This document shows, piece by piece, positions 43,341 through 51,324 of a stretch of DNA of 52,686 nt. This DNA is from an uncultured Lachnospiraceae bacterium (lineage in GTDB: Bacteria > Bacillota > Clostridia > Lachnospirales > Lachnospiraceae), in assembly GCA_947243855.1 (NCBI GenBank), contig CAMXIK010000024.1, forward strand, positions 1 through 52,686, written 5' to 3'. Made by a program: the position numbers and the translations under genes. Position 1 is the first letter of the stretch. Each line of letters opens with the position of its first letter. A model generated the notes under the pieces. It did no database searches. It was not told the DNA's origin and worked only from the letters and a program-made list of their open reading frames with translations.

Positions 43341-44717
43341 TCATGGCTGTATTGAGGGAGAAACGTCCTTACTGTCAAGTGACGCCTTGTTGTGTTTGGT
43401 CTGATTCACGTATTCTGCTGCAAGTGCGGGCTTTTCTGTACAAATATTGTCGACATATATTATGTTAGGGTAGCAGGAAGAAGACACATGTTCCTTCAGT
43501 ATGGACATCAGCAGCGCATTGACGTTAAGCGCAGCGGAGCAAATATCTTCCAAAAGCAGTTCACAGCCTGATTGAGTTAGCGTCCAATAGAGTTGGAACA
43601 TGTTGGTTTCCGTTTTCTGCCGCATCATCTTATCGAGCTGATCATGGATCATGGTATTCGTAGAGTTGGTATCTGAATACGTGCCGCAGAGATGCAGACA
43701 ATTCCGGCTGAATATATAATCTGGCAGCTCCCATGGGAAATCATCGCCGAGACGGATGATAACGCGGCCCAGCGACAACAAATTTTCCAAAGTCAAGGCG
43801 CCAAGGTTCGTGAGGGGCCAGCCAGCCTGCGCAACGGCGCTTTTTTTGATCAAATGGTCTGTTTTTTGCAGTGCAGTGAACACACGCGCCCATTCCGCCG
43901 CATTCAAATCACGATAGCCGGAATCGGTATTGTATGCATGGGATAAATCGATGATGACTAATTCACGGACATGGTCACGCGTAAACCGGTTTAAATCGCT
44001 GATAATGGTATCAAGCGCCGCGCCGTTTCCGCCCAGCCGCCCCTTCCACTTGGCAATGCGGGTCATGGCAGAGTAGTGTCCGGTCCAAAGCTGTCCGCCG
44101 TTTCCGATCACAGGTCTGATATCAAAATAACGTGCGCCCCTCATAAGCTGGTAGTATATGGAAAGCGTCTGCGTCAGGGTATTGTGTATGGTTGCGCCAG
44201 CCGTTTTGCCGTTCAGCTCGTACATTCCGGCGTCATGGGAGCCGACCAGCGAAATCTGATTAAGGGGCTTGTCTTTTAACATCTCATAGTCAGCCGCAAA
44301 AAAGTTTTCGATTTTTTTGGGGCATCTAAAATAGCGCCCCTCCTCTTCGTATACGCCAAAGTACACGGTTCCGTCATGGTTCCAGCCCATGTGATACCTG
44401 TTTCCCGGCATGTCCAGCAGGGATAATGTCTGTAAGTCTACATATGTATTAAAGTAGTATCGTGTGTAACTGCCAGAGGCCTGAGCCCTTACCGTAAACT
44501 GGATGGAAGTACCTTCAAGCTGGTATGTAGCATATGCGGAATCGTCGCACGGGTTGAGGAATACCGATTGGTTCCATTCGAAGTAGAAGGACACTTCACG
44601 TCCACGATCAACAGAGTCTGGACGGCGCCATGCATTCATTTGATACGTGCCATCGTGAAGAAGAATCCATTTGTGGGTGGTATGATTACACAATTTGATA
44701 TAGCCGCCTTGTCCCAT
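43341..44717 (-). CDS. PI-PLC X-domain protein with N-terminal beta-sandwich
   Basis: A 458-residue protein. Residues 1-95 form a strand-rich domain (GGYIKLCNHTTHKWILLHDG...). From about 150, a phosphatidylinositol-specific phospholipase C fold appears: SLVGSHDAGMYE with catalytic His161, ARYFDIRP, and WTGHYSAM with His214, then IIDLSHAY. No signal peptide is visible, so secretion would need another route. The ATG has GGAG nine bases upstream. Such enzymes cleave phosphatidylinositol or GPI-type lipids. The N-terminal domain recalls the small protein at 26260. Its position between two unrelated operons gives no further clue. Confidence 0.78.
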   Translation of the reverse strand: MGQGGYIKLCNHTTHKWILLHDGTYQMNAWRRPDSVDRGREVSFYFEWNQSVFLNPCDDSAYATYQLEGTSIQFTVRAQASGSYTRYYFNTYVDLQTLSLLDMPGNRYHMGWNHDGTVYFGVYEEEGRYFRCPKKIENFFAADYEMLKDKPLNQISLVGSHDAGMYELNGKTAGATIHNTLTQTLSIYYQLMRGARYFDIRPVIGNGGQLWTGHYSAMTRIAKWKGRLGGNGAALDTIISDLNRFTRDHVRELVIIDLSHAYNTDSGYRDLNAAEWARVFTALQKTDHLIKKSAVAQAGWPLTNLGALTLENLLSLGRVIIRLGDDFPWELPDYIFSRNCLHLCGTYSDTNSTNTMIHDQLDKMMRQKTETNMFQLYWTLTQSGCELLLEDICSAALNVNALLMSILKEHVSSSCYPNIIYVDNICTEKPALAAEYVNQTKHNKASLDSKDVSPSIQP

Positions 44718-44756
44718 GCTTACATGCTCCTTGATCTATTATTTACGTTAGAAATT

Positions 44757-46184
44757 TCAGACAAAGAAATTCATCTGCTTTTCCTCAAATATCGTTTTTA
44801 ACAATAGCAGCCCTTTTTTTAATTCATCTTCCGTATCGGGCGAGGCGATAGATACCCGGACATAGGATGATTTGTTTTCGTTTTGTATTGCGAAACGGTG
44901 GGAGCCGAGGACGTGAATCCCTTTCTGCAATGCAAGCAATTCCAATTCTTCACTCGTCAGGTGAGCCGGAAGCCGCAGCCAGTGGAAAAAACGCTCAAGC
45001 TTGTCTGGGTTTGGGGATGGAAGCAGAGCGTTTTGTGGGAAAATGGTTCTGTATATTTGGTTTCGCCTTCGGGCAGAAAGGATTTTCTGCTTCACGATCG
45101 TTTCCGCTTCCCCGCTTTCAATCAGTTCTGCAATGATCTCCGCATTGAGAGATACGGTTTTCAGATTGATCCCCAGCATTCCGGAGACCAACAGTTCCCG
45201 GTATTGGTCCGGAAAGGCAAGAAAAGCCACCCGCAGTCCGGCGCATAACGATTTTGAGATGCTGCAGATGTGGACGGTCTGTTCGGGCAGCAGGGAAAAG
45301 AACGGCTCTGCATCAGGGGCAGTGCGGCCATAAGCGGAGAGGAAGGAATAAATGTCGTCCTCGATCGCGATTAGCTGGAACTGCCGGATGATTTCCGCCA
45401 GTTTCAGCCTGCGTGGCTGCGGCATAAAGATACTTGTGGGATTGCTGCAGGTCGGCATGAGGTAAACGCCGTTGATTCCCGTGTTCCGACAGACGGAAAG
45501 AAGCCCGTCGGGAGACATTCCATATCCATCCGAGGGGACCGCAATCAGTTGGATATGCAGGAAATTGGCAAGTTCCTTAAAGTTTGTATAGGTAAAGGTG
45601 TCTACCGCTATTTTATCCCCGGCCTTGAAAAGGGAAATGAGGATCACGGACAAGGCGTTCTGCGCCCCGGCGGAGAGCAGGATATTTTCTTCCCCGGCAT
45701 TTACGCCAATCCGGCGCAGCCATTTCCGGGCGGCGTTTTTCTGCCGTTTCGTTCCCAGAGGACTGCTGTATGTAAAAAGCCCTATGGAGTCTTCCCTTTC
45801 CAAAACAAGCCGCGCTGTATTTTGGATGACATAGTTGCTTTCATAGAACGGCTTGATCATGCCCATTTCGATGATGCCGTCCTCTTTTTCCATAAAAGTA
45901 TTTTGGGCGGATGTGCTAGGGGAAACAAAAGTCCCGCGGCCCGTGACGGCATACAGGAGGCCTTTCAGTTCGCACAGCTTGTATGCCCTTGTGATTGTGC
46001 TTAAGTTCAGGTCGAGGAAGTCGGCAAGTTCCCGCTGGGGCGGCAACTTTGTGTTTTCAGGCAGCTTTCCAGACTGGATATCGGCCTCGAGGCTGGCGGC
46101 TATGGAAATGTAATAGGGCCTTTCCAGTCCGGCCTTCTGCGGTCTCCATGACATGGGGTAATCTTCAAAGGAATTAACAGGCAT
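44757..46184 (-). CDS. MocR-type GntR/aminotransferase regulator
   Basis: A protein of 475 residues. A GntR helix-turn-helix (LEADIQSGKLPENTKLPPQRELADFL, STITRAYKLCELKGLL) is fused to a fold-type I aminotransferase domain with YLMPTCSNPTS, IEDDIYSF and the probable PLP lysine in SISKSLCAGLR. MocR proteins bind pyridoxal phosphate and often regulate vitamin B6 or transport genes. I choose ATG 46184 (GGAGGGAG site) over 46235. It is divergent from an ECF S component across a large palindrome that overlaps the partner promoter. Confidence 0.92.
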   Translation of the reverse strand: MPVNSFEDYPMSWRPQKAGLERPYYISIAASLEADIQSGKLPENTKLPPQRELADFLDLNLSTITRAYKLCELKGLLYAVTGRGTFVSPSTSAQNTFMEKEDGIIEMGMIKPFYESNYVIQNTARLVLEREDSIGLFTYSSPLGTKRQKNAARKWLRRIGVNAGEENILLSAGAQNALSVILISLFKAGDKIAVDTFTYTNFKELANFLHIQLIAVPSDGYGMSPDGLLSVCRNTGINGVYLMPTCSNPTSIFMPQPRRLKLAEIIRQFQLIAIEDDIYSFLSAYGRTAPDAEPFFSLLPEQTVHICSISKSLCAGLRVAFLAFPDQYRELLVSGMLGINLKTVSLNAEIIAELIESGEAETIVKQKILSARRRNQIYRTIFPQNALLPSPNPDKLERFFHWLRLPAHLTSEELELLALQKGIHVLGSHRFAIQNENKSSYVRVSIASPDTEDELKKGLLLLKTIFEEKQMNFFV

Positions 46185-46199
46185 GAGTCTCCCTCCACA

Positions 46200-46254
46200 A
46201 AATTGTATGCAACACAATGTTAGCATTGTGTGCATACAATTTCAAGCTTATAAT
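46200..46254. promoter_or_regulatory. MocR operator overlapping the ECF S component promoter
   Basis: Nearly perfect inverted arms AAATTGTATGCA(A)CACAAT and ATTGTGTGCATACAATTT flank a six-base centre (46200-46242). TTGTGT (46226-46231) and TATAAT (46249-46254) are 17 bases apart and read to the plus strand. The right arm covers the -35 region, so the MocR protein could control this promoter and its own. Confidence 0.75.
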
Positions 46255-46301
46255 GGGTTGCGTACGGAACAATCCATTTGCAAATAAGGAGGAACACGGT
46301 T

Positions 46302-46844
46302 ATGGAGAAAATAACGGTAAAGGAAATTACCCGAATTGGGATTATGGCGGCGGCAGTGTATGCGGCGTCGGCTTTTTTGCAGATTTCCATTCCTACGGCG
46401 ATCGACAACACAAGGCTGCATATGGGGAATGTCATGTGCCTGTTATCCGGTATGCTTTTGGGGCCTTTGCAGGGCGGGCTTGCGGCTGGAATCGGCTCTC
46501 TGTTCTTTGACCTGACGAACCCTGCTTATATCGCCTCTGCGCCTTTTACTTTTTGTTTCAAATTTGTCATGGCATGGATATGCGGGAAGATTGCATCTGG
46601 CAGTTCGGCACATTTGAAACGTAGGTATGTGATTGGCGGTATTGCGGGCGCTTTTGCCTATGTGGCCCTATATCTTTCAAAGAGTTTTGTGGAACACAGA
46701 TTTGTAATAGGATTGCCCATGGAAGCGGTTATGCTGGCAGTCACGCAGAAAGCGGTGGTGTCCAGTGTTAATGCCGTTTTAGCCTGCATGGTGGCGGTTC
46801 CGCTGGGGCTTGCCCTGCGTCCGGTGGTGGGGAAGCTGATATAG
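46302..46844 (+). CDS. ECF transporter S component (substrate-binding membrane subunit)
   Basis: About 180 residues with roughly six membrane helices. The N-terminal pattern (ITRIGIMAAAVYAASAFLQISIP, HMGNVMCLLSGMLLGPLQGGLAAGIGS) is that of energy-coupling-factor S subunits, which capture a vitamin and pair with shared EcfA/T proteins encoded elsewhere. The divergent MocR-type regulator makes vitamin B6 (pyridoxine or pyridoxal) a plausible substrate, but this is inference from context. ATG 46302 has AAGGAGG at 46286-46292. Confidence 0.82.
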   Translation: MEKITVKEITRIGIMAAAVYAASAFLQISIPTAIDNTRLHMGNVMCLLSGMLLGPLQGGLAAGIGSLFFDLTNPAYIASAPFTFCFKFVMAWICGKIASGSSAHLKRRYVIGGIAGAFAYVALYLSKSFVEHRFVIGLPMEAVMLAVTQKAVVSSVNAVLACMVAVPLGLALRPVVGKLI

Positions 46845-47000
46845 ATACTCTGGAACTTCTACAGGAATTTTTGCAGGAGGCAGATCGTCATACAAAACTG
46901 ATAAATCCGAAAAATGAAGATATTTTACAAGACGCTGGAAAAAATAAGAGGTAAAATGACTTTTGACAAAGTTCAAAAATTGGATTTGGAGGTAATCCAC
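46845..47000 (+). other. Leader region with coding-like C-terminal remnant
   Basis: These 156 bases lie between the ECF gene and the AraC-type gene. In one plus frame, from about 46844 to the TAA at 46955, a glutamate-rich stretch reads LELLQEFLQEADRHTK and continues to DAGKNKR. It has no plausible start. I see no riboswitch. Confidence 0.25.
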
Positions 47001-47843
47001 ATGAAGGAAGAAGTCAGGACAGTGGTGTATGATGATGAATTGAGGATGGAGGCCTATCGCTTTGAGGGAATCGTGCAGCCCTTTCCCAACCATTTCCATG
47101 AATATTATGTCATTGGATTTGTGGAGGCGGGGGAGCGGATACTATCCTGTAGGAACAGCGAGTATGCGATAGAGAAAGGAAGCATCGTGCTTTTTAATCC
47201 GGGAGATAACCACGCCTGTGTGCAGAGTGATGAGGGGACGTTTGATTACCGGGGCTTTCACATTTCAAAGGAGGTTATGCTTGATCTGGCGGAGGAAGTC
47301 ACGGGAAAACGGGAGCTTCCGGAATTTTCAAGAAATGTTATCTGCGATGAAGAGATAGCCTGCCATCTGCGCCCGCTGCATGAGATGGTCATGAAAGGAA
47401 CGGGGGAGTTTAAGAAGGAGGAGACCCTGCTGTTTCTGCTTTCGTACCTCATTCAGAATTATGGGAAACCCGCTCATCGCTGCATCCCGGAATGCAGACA
47501 GGAGATTGAAAAAGCCTGCGAATACATGACGGCGCATTTTACGGAACGCATTTATTTAGACCAGATCTGCCGCCATGCCGGGCTTAGCAAATCAACGCTG
47601 CTGCGGGCCTTTACGAAGGAAAAAGGAGTTACGCCGTACCGTTATCTGGAGACAGTTCGTATCAATGAGGCAAAAAAGCTGTTATCGGAAGGTGTGCCGC
47701 CAGTAGAGGCAGCCATAAGGACTAGGTTTTCAGACCAGAGCCATTTTACAAATTATTTTAACCAGTTTATAGGGCTTGCGCCGGGTACTTACCGTGAGAT
47801 TTTTTTGGAAAAAGACGGGGATGGTGGGCATTATGGAGAATAG
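47001..47843 (+). CDS. AraC-family transcriptional regulator
   Basis: About 280 residues from ATG 47001, which has GGAGG at 46988-46992. An N-terminal cupin-like sensor (FPNHFHEYYVIGFVEAGER, IVLFNPGDNHAC) is followed by the double helix-turn-helix of AraC/XylS (YLDQICRHAGLSKSTLLRAFTKEKGVTPYRYLETVRINEAKKLL, SHFTNYFNQFIGLAPGTYR). It overlaps the EamA gene that follows and very probably controls it or the neighbouring DUF2000 gene. The ligand is unknown. Confidence 0.9.
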   Translation: MKEEVRTVVYDDELRMEAYRFEGIVQPFPNHFHEYYVIGFVEAGERILSCRNSEYAIEKGSIVLFNPGDNHACVQSDEGTFDYRGFHISKEVMLDLAEEVTGKRELPEFSRNVICDEEIACHLRPLHEMVMKGTGEFKKEETLLFLLSYLIQNYGKPAHRCIPECRQEIEKACEYMTAHFTERIYLDQICRHAGLSKSTLLRAFTKEKGVTPYRYLETVRINEAKKLLSEGVPPVEAAIRTRFSDQSHFTNYFNQFIGLAPGTYREIFLEKDGDGGHYGE

Positions 47844-48765
47844 GAGAATAGCCGGGCATCTGGCGGCGCTGTTCACCATCATCATATGGGGGACGACATT
47901 CATATCCACCAAAGTCCTGCTTGTGGATTTTAAGCCGGTGGAAATACTGTTCTTCCGTTTTGTCATGGGATTTGCGGCATTATTTTTGGTTTGCCCGCAT
48001 TGTATGAAAGGCGTAGGGCGCAGGCAGGAGCTGACTTTTGCGCTGGCAGGTTTAAGCGGGATATGCTTATATTATCTGCTGGAGAATATCGCGCTTACCT
48101 ATACGATGGCATCCAATGTGGGCGTTATCATCTCGGTTGCACCGTTTTTCACGGCGATACTGTCACGCTTGTTCCTGAAATCGGAAGGGAAATTAAGAGC
48201 GAATTTTTTCATAGGATTTGTGGTGGCGATGGCAGGTGTTGCGCTGATCAGTTTTAACGGCTCCCAGATGGAACTGAACCCGATGGGGGATTTGCTGGCA
48301 GTCCTTGCGGCATTTGTGTGGGCGTGCTATTCCATACTGACAAAGAAGATCAGCAGCTTCGGCTATCCAGTCATACTCACCACACGGAGGACGTTCTTTT
48401 ACGGGATTTTATTCATGGTTCCGGCTTTATTTCTTTTTGACGTTGAAATGGGGCTGGAACGGTTTGCGGATGTAGCGTATCTGCTGAATATCCTGTATCT
48501 GGGGCTGGGGGCTTCCGCACTCTGCTTTGTGACATGGAACCTTGCGGTAAAGGCGCTTGGCGCGGTCAAGACGAGCGTCTATATTTACATGGTTCCCGTC
48601 ATAACGGTGGTCACTTCCGTGTTGGTGTTGAAGGAGCCGGTGACGTGGGTTTCCCTTATGGGGACGGTTCTGGCAGTTGCGGGGCTTTTCCTTTCTGAAT
48701 ATAACGGGAAGGGGATGGGCGCTGAAAAAATGGAGGAAAAATCAACCAAAGAACAGGAGGATTGA
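47833..48765 (+). CDS. DMT-superfamily (EamA) exporter
   Basis: About 310 residues with ten expected helices and two EamA repeats (HLAALFTIIIWGTTFISTKVLL; LLAVLAAFVWACYSILTKKI). These proteins export small amino acid-like or drug-like metabolites. I choose ATG 47833, within the 3' end of the AraC gene; an ATG at 47821 is the alternative. The gene is followed, three bases later, by the DUF2000 gene. Confidence 0.88.
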   Translation: MENRRIAGHLAALFTIIIWGTTFISTKVLLVDFKPVEILFFRFVMGFAALFLVCPHCMKGVGRRQELTFALAGLSGICLYYLLENIALTYTMASNVGVIISVAPFFTAILSRLFLKSEGKLRANFFIGFVVAMAGVALISFNGSQMELNPMGDLLAVLAAFVWACYSILTKKISSFGYPVILTTRRTFFYGILFMVPALFLFDVEMGLERFADVAYLLNILYLGLGASALCFVTWNLAVKALGAVKTSVYIYMVPVITVVTSVLVLKEPVTWVSLMGTVLAVAGLFLSEYNGKGMGAEKMEEKSTKEQED

Positions 48766-48768
48766 AAG

Positions 48769-49191
48769 ATGGATTTACAGAATGAAAAATGTGTCATGGT
48801 GATTGACGAGAACCTGCCGCTTGGCATCATAGCGAACACGGCGGCGATCATGGGCATCACGCTGGGAAAGCAGATGCCGGAGGTCGTGGGAGTTGATGTG
48901 TATGACAAGACGGGCAATGGGCATTTGGGGATCATTGAATTTCCAGTGCCGATTTTAAAGAGTAATGCGGAGGTGATCAAGTCTATCCGTGAAAGGCTAT
49001 ATGAGTCAGCGTTTTCGGACTTGACGGTGGTGGATTTCTCAGACCTTGCGCAGGGCTGCAAGAGCTATGATGAGTTTAAGGAAAAGATGAAGGATGTTTC
49101 AGAAACAGAGTTGAATTATATTGGAATCGCCATTTGTGGGTCGAAAAAGAAGGTAAATAAATTGACGGGAAGTATGGCGCTTTTGAGATAA
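48769..49191 (+). CDS. DUF2000 family protein
   Basis: A 140-residue protein of the DUF2000 family (CVMVIDENLPLGIIANTAAIMGITLGKQMPEVVGVDVYDKTGN, FSDLAQGCKSYDEF, YIGIAICGSKKKVNKLTGSM). The fold resembles small peptidyl-tRNA hydrolase-like proteins, but its activity is unknown. GGAGG occurs 8 bases before ATG 48769. It belongs with the AraC and EamA genes. Confidence 0.85.
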   Translation: MDLQNEKCVMVIDENLPLGIIANTAAIMGITLGKQMPEVVGVDVYDKTGNGHLGIIEFPVPILKSNAEVIKSIRERLYESAFSDLTVVDFSDLAQGCKSYDEFKEKMKDVSETELNYIGIAICGSKKKVNKLTGSMALLR

Positions 49192-49231
49192 ACTGTCTGG
49201 CAGAAAGTATAATTTTACGCTTCGGAAACAG

Positions 49232-49612
49232 TCAGGAAGAAACATTATTCTTTGTTCGTTCAATCTCATTTCTGTAAAACTCAATTTTTTCATCCAGTTT
49301 TATCTTATGCTCCTGCAGCCGTGCAATCTGCTCATTGAGCGCCTGCCGGTGCTGCACCAGCATTTCCATCCTGTCAGAAAGGGTGGGATCACCTGCGGCG
49401 CGGAGTTCGGCATAGTGTTTGATTTCCTTGATAGGCATCCCCGTATCTTTCAGGCGTTTGATAAATGCAATCCATGTGAGGTCTTTATCGGAATAGCAGC
49501 GGCGGTTGCCGGAATTGCGCTCCGGGGCAATCAGCCCTTCCTGTTCATAGTAGCGCAGGGTATGGATGCCAAGCCCCGTCAGCTTTGAAAATTCCCCGAT
49601 AGAATATTCCAT
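49232..49612 (-). CDS. MerR-family regulator, AdhR-like
   Basis: A 126-residue short MerR protein. The winged helix (YSIGEFSKLTGLGIHTLRYYEQEGLI, RRCYSDKDLTWIAFIKRLKDTGMPIKEI) is followed by a coiled coil (about 85-120) and no ligand-binding domain. Short MerR proteins of this kind (AdhR, YraB) sense aldehydes or electrophiles through a cysteine; here no cysteine is in the coiled coil (the only one is at the RRCYS turn), so the trigger is unclear. It is divergent from an SDR gene with an AdhR-like promoter. ATG 49612 is close to the operator at 49633. Confidence 0.9.
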   Translation of the reverse strand: MEYSIGEFSKLTGLGIHTLRYYEQEGLIAPERNSGNRRCYSDKDLTWIAFIKRLKDTGMPIKEIKHYAELRAAGDPTLSDRMEMLVQHRQALNEQIARLQEHKIKLDEKIEFYRNEIERTKNNVSS

Positions 49613-49632
49613 AAAAAATCACTCCAATCCTC

Positions 49633-49663
49633 TTGACATAGAGTTCACTCTACATTGTATGGT
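49633..49663 (+). promoter_or_regulatory. MerR-type promoter of the SDR gene
   Basis: TTGACA (49633-49638) and TATGGT (49658-49663) are 19 bases apart. The spacer has a perfect dyad TAGAGT-TC-ACTCTA (49639-49652), similar in form to AdhR-type operators. The divergent MerR gene is the likely regulator. Confidence 0.75.
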
Positions 49664-49695
49664 TGGATTATACCAAATCGAAGGAGGATTATCAA

Positions 49696-50478
49696 ATGGT
49701 TCAGGAAAAAGGAAAATATACAGTTATCACCGGGGCAAGCTCCGGCATTGGCTATGAAACGGCAAAGGCGTTTGCAAGGCGGGGGAAAAATCTGGTCATA
49801 GCAGCGAGGCGCACGGATAACTTGGAGATGCTGAAAAAGGAGATATTGGAGGAATGCCCAGACTTGGATGTTGTTATCCGAAGTACGGATTTATCTGTCC
49901 CAGAAAATGCGTACCAGTTTTATGAGGGGTTGAAGGATTATGGGATAGAGACATGGGTGAACAATGCGGGTTTTGGAAATTATGGCAGCGTGGCAGATCA
50001 GGACTTGGGAAAGATCGGGGCAATGCTGCACTTGAATATTGAGGCGCTGACAATACTGTCCGCCCTGTTTGTCCGTGACTATAAGGATGTAGATGGGACA
50101 CAGCTTATCAATGTATCTTCATGCGGGGGCTATACCATTGTGCCTACGGCTGTGACATACTGTGCGGCGAAGTTTTATGTCAGCACGTTTACAGAGGGGC
50201 TGGCATGGGAATTGAAAGAGGCAGGGGCGAAAATGAAAGCAAAGGTGCTGGCGCCTGCGGCGACAAAGACGGAGTTCGGCATGGTGGCAAACAATGTTAG
50301 TGAATACGACTATGATAAATCTTTCGGAACATATCACACAAGCAAACAGATGGCGGGATTCCTGCTTGAACTGTATGACAGTGAAAAGGTAGTGGGGCTG
50401 GTGGACAGGGAGCGTTTTTGTTTCCGGTTGGTTGACCCGCAGTTTTCCTATGCGGGAAACTCGGCACATAATCAGTAG
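49696..50478 (+). CDS. Short-chain dehydrogenase/reductase (SDR)
   Basis: About 260 residues. The dinucleotide motif TGASSGIGYE is at residues 11-20, NNAGFGNYG follows, and the catalytic Tyr-x-x-x-Lys appears as YCAAK with an upstream serine in NVSSCGG. It should reduce or oxidise a carbonyl or hydroxyl with NAD(P)(H). ATG 49696 has AGGAGG at 49682-49687. The AdhR-like promoter suggests induction by aldehydes or other electrophiles. Confidence 0.9.
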   Translation: MVQEKGKYTVITGASSGIGYETAKAFARRGKNLVIAARRTDNLEMLKKEILEECPDLDVVIRSTDLSVPENAYQFYEGLKDYGIETWVNNAGFGNYGSVADQDLGKIGAMLHLNIEALTILSALFVRDYKDVDGTQLINVSSCGGYTIVPTAVTYCAAKFYVSTFTEGLAWELKEAGAKMKAKVLAPAATKTEFGMVANNVSEYDYDKSFGTYHTSKQMAGFLLELYDSEKVVGLVDRERFCFRLVDPQFSYAGNSAHNQ

Positions 50479-50485
50479 CGTTCCC

Positions 50486-51058
50486 TTATTCTATCAATCT
50501 TCCGTTATCATTCCATTCCCCATACATAACGCCTTTTTTGGTATTTTCAATTAGTTTCTGCAGCCGGCTCTGAAATAGTTCCGGCTGTTTCTTTTTGATC
50601 TGTATGGTATCAATCCGCACCCGTTGGTACAGGGGCGGGAATTTTTGAAAATTGCTCCATACCTCCGAATCTGCTTTTAAGGCTTTTTCGATATCCCCGT
50701 CAATGACAAATCCTGTTGGTGACATATCAGGCAGTACGGCTCTCCCGGCATCGGTCATCAGCCCAAGGCGCTCCATCCTTCGGCAGCGTTCTTTATTTAA
50801 CTCAGACCATAAACTTCCCTTTCTCCGGGGAGCAAGCCTTTGGGCAGTCACGCCGTTATCCATCTTTTTGGTGGTGCTGTCTATCCAGCCGAAGCACATG
50901 GCCTCTTCAACAGAATCTATATACCAGAAAGTGCCATCATCAACCGGGCGGCCACGCTTCACGATTACCCAGCATTCCTTTTCTTTATCATGGTTATTTA
51001 TGAGCCATTCCCTCAGTTCATGGCGGTTTTTCGCATCGAGCAGATTTGTAAATTCCAT
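50486..51058 (-). CDS. YdeI/OmpD-associated family protein
   Basis: About 190 residues of the YdeI-like group (NRHELREWLINNHDKEKECWVIVKRG, SVEEAMCFGWIDSTTKKMD, RRKGSLWSELNKERCRRMERLGLM). The function is unknown in general. I choose ATG 51058; the 9-G run just upstream (51069-51077 on the plus strand as C) forms the ribosome binding site, and a frame-aligned ATG at 51079 lies within it. This tract might alter expression by slippage. The gene converges on the SDR gene with 7 bases between. Confidence 0.82.
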   Translation of the reverse strand: MEFTNLLDAKNRHELREWLINNHDKEKECWVIVKRGRPVDDGTFWYIDSVEEAMCFGWIDSTTKKMDNGVTAQRLAPRRKGSLWSELNKERCRRMERLGLMTDAGRAVLPDMSPTGFVIDGDIEKALKADSEVWSNFQKFPPLYQRVRIDTIQIKKKQPELFQSRLQKLIENTKKGVMYGEWNDNGRLIE

Positions 51059-51324
51059 AATTATTTTTCCCCCCCCCAAAAAAAATTTCGTAGTGATAAT
51101 TTGGATTATACCATAGGTACAGGGACAATTCCACGGGTTGGCAATACGCTTAATTGTTCAATTTTCGGAATTTTATGCCTTTCATTCCCGAAAAGTAGTC
51201 GTTTCGTGCCATCAAGTGAAAAACAGAAAATTTTTATGGTATAATTTGATGGATACTATTACTTTAACAGGAGTGGTTTCCTGCCGAAGTAATAGGAAGC
51301 AGCAAAACAGGGAGGAAACGAAAA
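51059..51324. promoter_or_regulatory. Divergent promoter region of the YdeI-like and MBL genes
   Basis: Two extended -10 sites TGGTATAAT face outward: minus strand with TATAAT at 51110-51105, and plus strand with TATAAT at 51240-51245. The intervening 130 bases contain a run of short repeats (AATTTTCGGAATTTT, TTCCCGAAAA) and no gene. The homopolymer C9 at 51069-51077 is in the YdeI-like leader. Confidence 0.55.

Noticed and set aside
46236..46301. Riboswitch before the ECF S component
   Set aside because: The leader is too short; only promoter and ribosome binding site fit.
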